Positions 5,868 to 6,313 of a stretch of 6,313 nucleotides of DNA are shown piece by piece. Numbering within the stretch: position 1 is the first letter of the stretch; each line of letters starts with the position of its first letter. A program made the position numbers and the translations under genes. The notes below the pieces were generated by a model. It saw nothing but the letters and a program-made list of their open reading frames with translations. It searched no databases and was not told where the DNA came from. This DNA is from Crocinitomix sp. (GTDB lineage Bacteria > Bacteroidota > Bacteroidia > Flavobacteriales_D > Crocinitomicaceae): positions 1 to 6,313 of the forward strand of contig JADZFJ010000381.1 of the NCBI GenBank assembly GCA_020849935.1. The letters run 5' to 3'.

Positions 5868-5898
5868 AGCTCGGCAAACATTGTCGGGCTTTTTTTTT
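5868..5898 (+). terminator. Intrinsic terminator just before the MFS gene
   Basis: AGCTCGGCA (5868-5876) pairs with TGTCGGGCT (5882-5890) over 9 bp with two G-U pairs, loop AACAT, followed directly by a run of T (nine T from 5890 to 5898). This is a textbook Rho-independent terminator. It ends only 8 bp before the MFS start codon, so an MFS transcript from any upstream promoter must pass through it. That makes conditional termination likely. Confidence 0.82.
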
Positions 5899-5906
5899 GT
5901 AATAAA

Positions 5907-6313
5907 ATGAAACGATTAATAAATCTGTATTTCAACTCATTTGCCGGATTATCCAAAGAGGTTTGGTGGCTGGCATTGGTATCATTGGTAAATCGAGCGG
6001 GGACGATGGTGATACCTTTTTTGTCCTTGTACCTAACAAAGGAATTAAATTTCACCCTTAGCGATGTTGGGTGGGTAATGACTTCTTTTGGATTGGGTTC
6101 GGTGGCAGGCTCATGGCTTGGTGGACGTTTTACCGATAAAATTGGGGCCTACCAAGTAATGGTTTTTAGTTTAGTTGGAGCAGGAATTTTATTTCTTGGG
6201 CTGCAATTTATCGAATCGTTTGTAGGGTTGTGTATTGGTATTTTTATTTTGATGTCGGTGGCGGATATGTTTCGCCCTGCTATGTTTGTTGCGTTAGGAA
6301 CTTACAGTAAACC
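5907..6313 (+). CDS. MFS transporter, N-terminal part (cut by window end)
   Basis: 135 codons are visible and the frame is open at the window edge. The protein is an inner-membrane major facilitator superfamily carrier, probably an exporter. TM1 is at about 19-43 (WWLALVSLVNRAGTMVIPFL), TM2 at about 53-73, TM3 at about 82-101 and TM4 at about 104-120. The loop between TM2 and TM3 carries MFS motif A (GGRFTDKIG, 72-80, with D77), and DMFRPAMF at 120-127 fits the D-x-x-RP motif of drug/metabolite exporters of this class. ATG 5907 precedes the conserved N-terminal segment and no earlier start is in frame after the terminator. The substrate cannot be told from this part. Its expression is probably controlled by the leader region directly upstream. 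Confidence 0.9.
   Translation, partial: MKRLINLYFNSFAGLSKEVWWLALVSLVNRAGTMVIPFLSLYLTKELNFTLSDVGWVMTSFGLGSVAGSWLGGRFTDKIGAYQVMVFSLVGAGILFLGLQFIESFVGLCIGIFILMSVADMFRPAMFVALGTYSK

Noticed and set aside
5861..6055. Minus-strand ORF opposite the MFS start
   Set aside because: It is a shadow of the MFS gene and terminator; the plus-strand frame has clear membrane segments and motif A.

Overview
The window looks like chromosomal DNA from a member of the Bacteroidota, most likely Flavobacteriales. The evidence is AT-rich coding sequence, promoters matching the Bacteroidota pattern TTG-N17-23-TAnnTTTG with very short leaders and no clear Shine-Dalgarno sites, and protein types typical of that group. 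No rRNA, tRNA, CRISPR array or transposase gene was seen.

Layout. (1) 1-852: an ECF-type sigma factor with a near-perfect promoter lying directly on its start codon, overlapped by a 78-residue soluble zinc-binding anti-sigma factor (ATGA overlap). (2) 1046-2647: a secreted protein of 533 residues, beta-rich and probably propeller-like, of unknown function. (3) 2648-3015: non-coding, with a possible remnant of a minus-strand gene, an interspersed-repeat-like segment, and a strong hairpin followed by T6. (4) 3016-3780 (+): an NYN-domain putative RNase fused to an OST-HTH/LOTUS domain. It converges with zero spacing on a DEAD-box RNA helicase (3781-5019, -). (5) 5020-5762: the helicase promoter, then about 570 bp of tandem structured repeats (118-bp period, palindromic, with a compensatory change in one outer stem). 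(6) 5763-6313: a 26-codon small ORF, two candidate hairpins, a strong intrinsic terminator, then 8 bp later the start of an MFS transporter that runs off the window.

How the parts relate. Sigma and anti-sigma form a regulatory pair. The NYN-LOTUS protein and the DEAD-box helicase both point to RNA metabolism, but they are convergent and so not one operon. The most notable regulatory candidate is the segment before the MFS gene. A short ORF followed by a terminator that the MFS transcript apparently must read through is the layout of leader-peptide transcription attenuation. The second notable element is the 118-bp repeat array between the helicase promoter and this leader.
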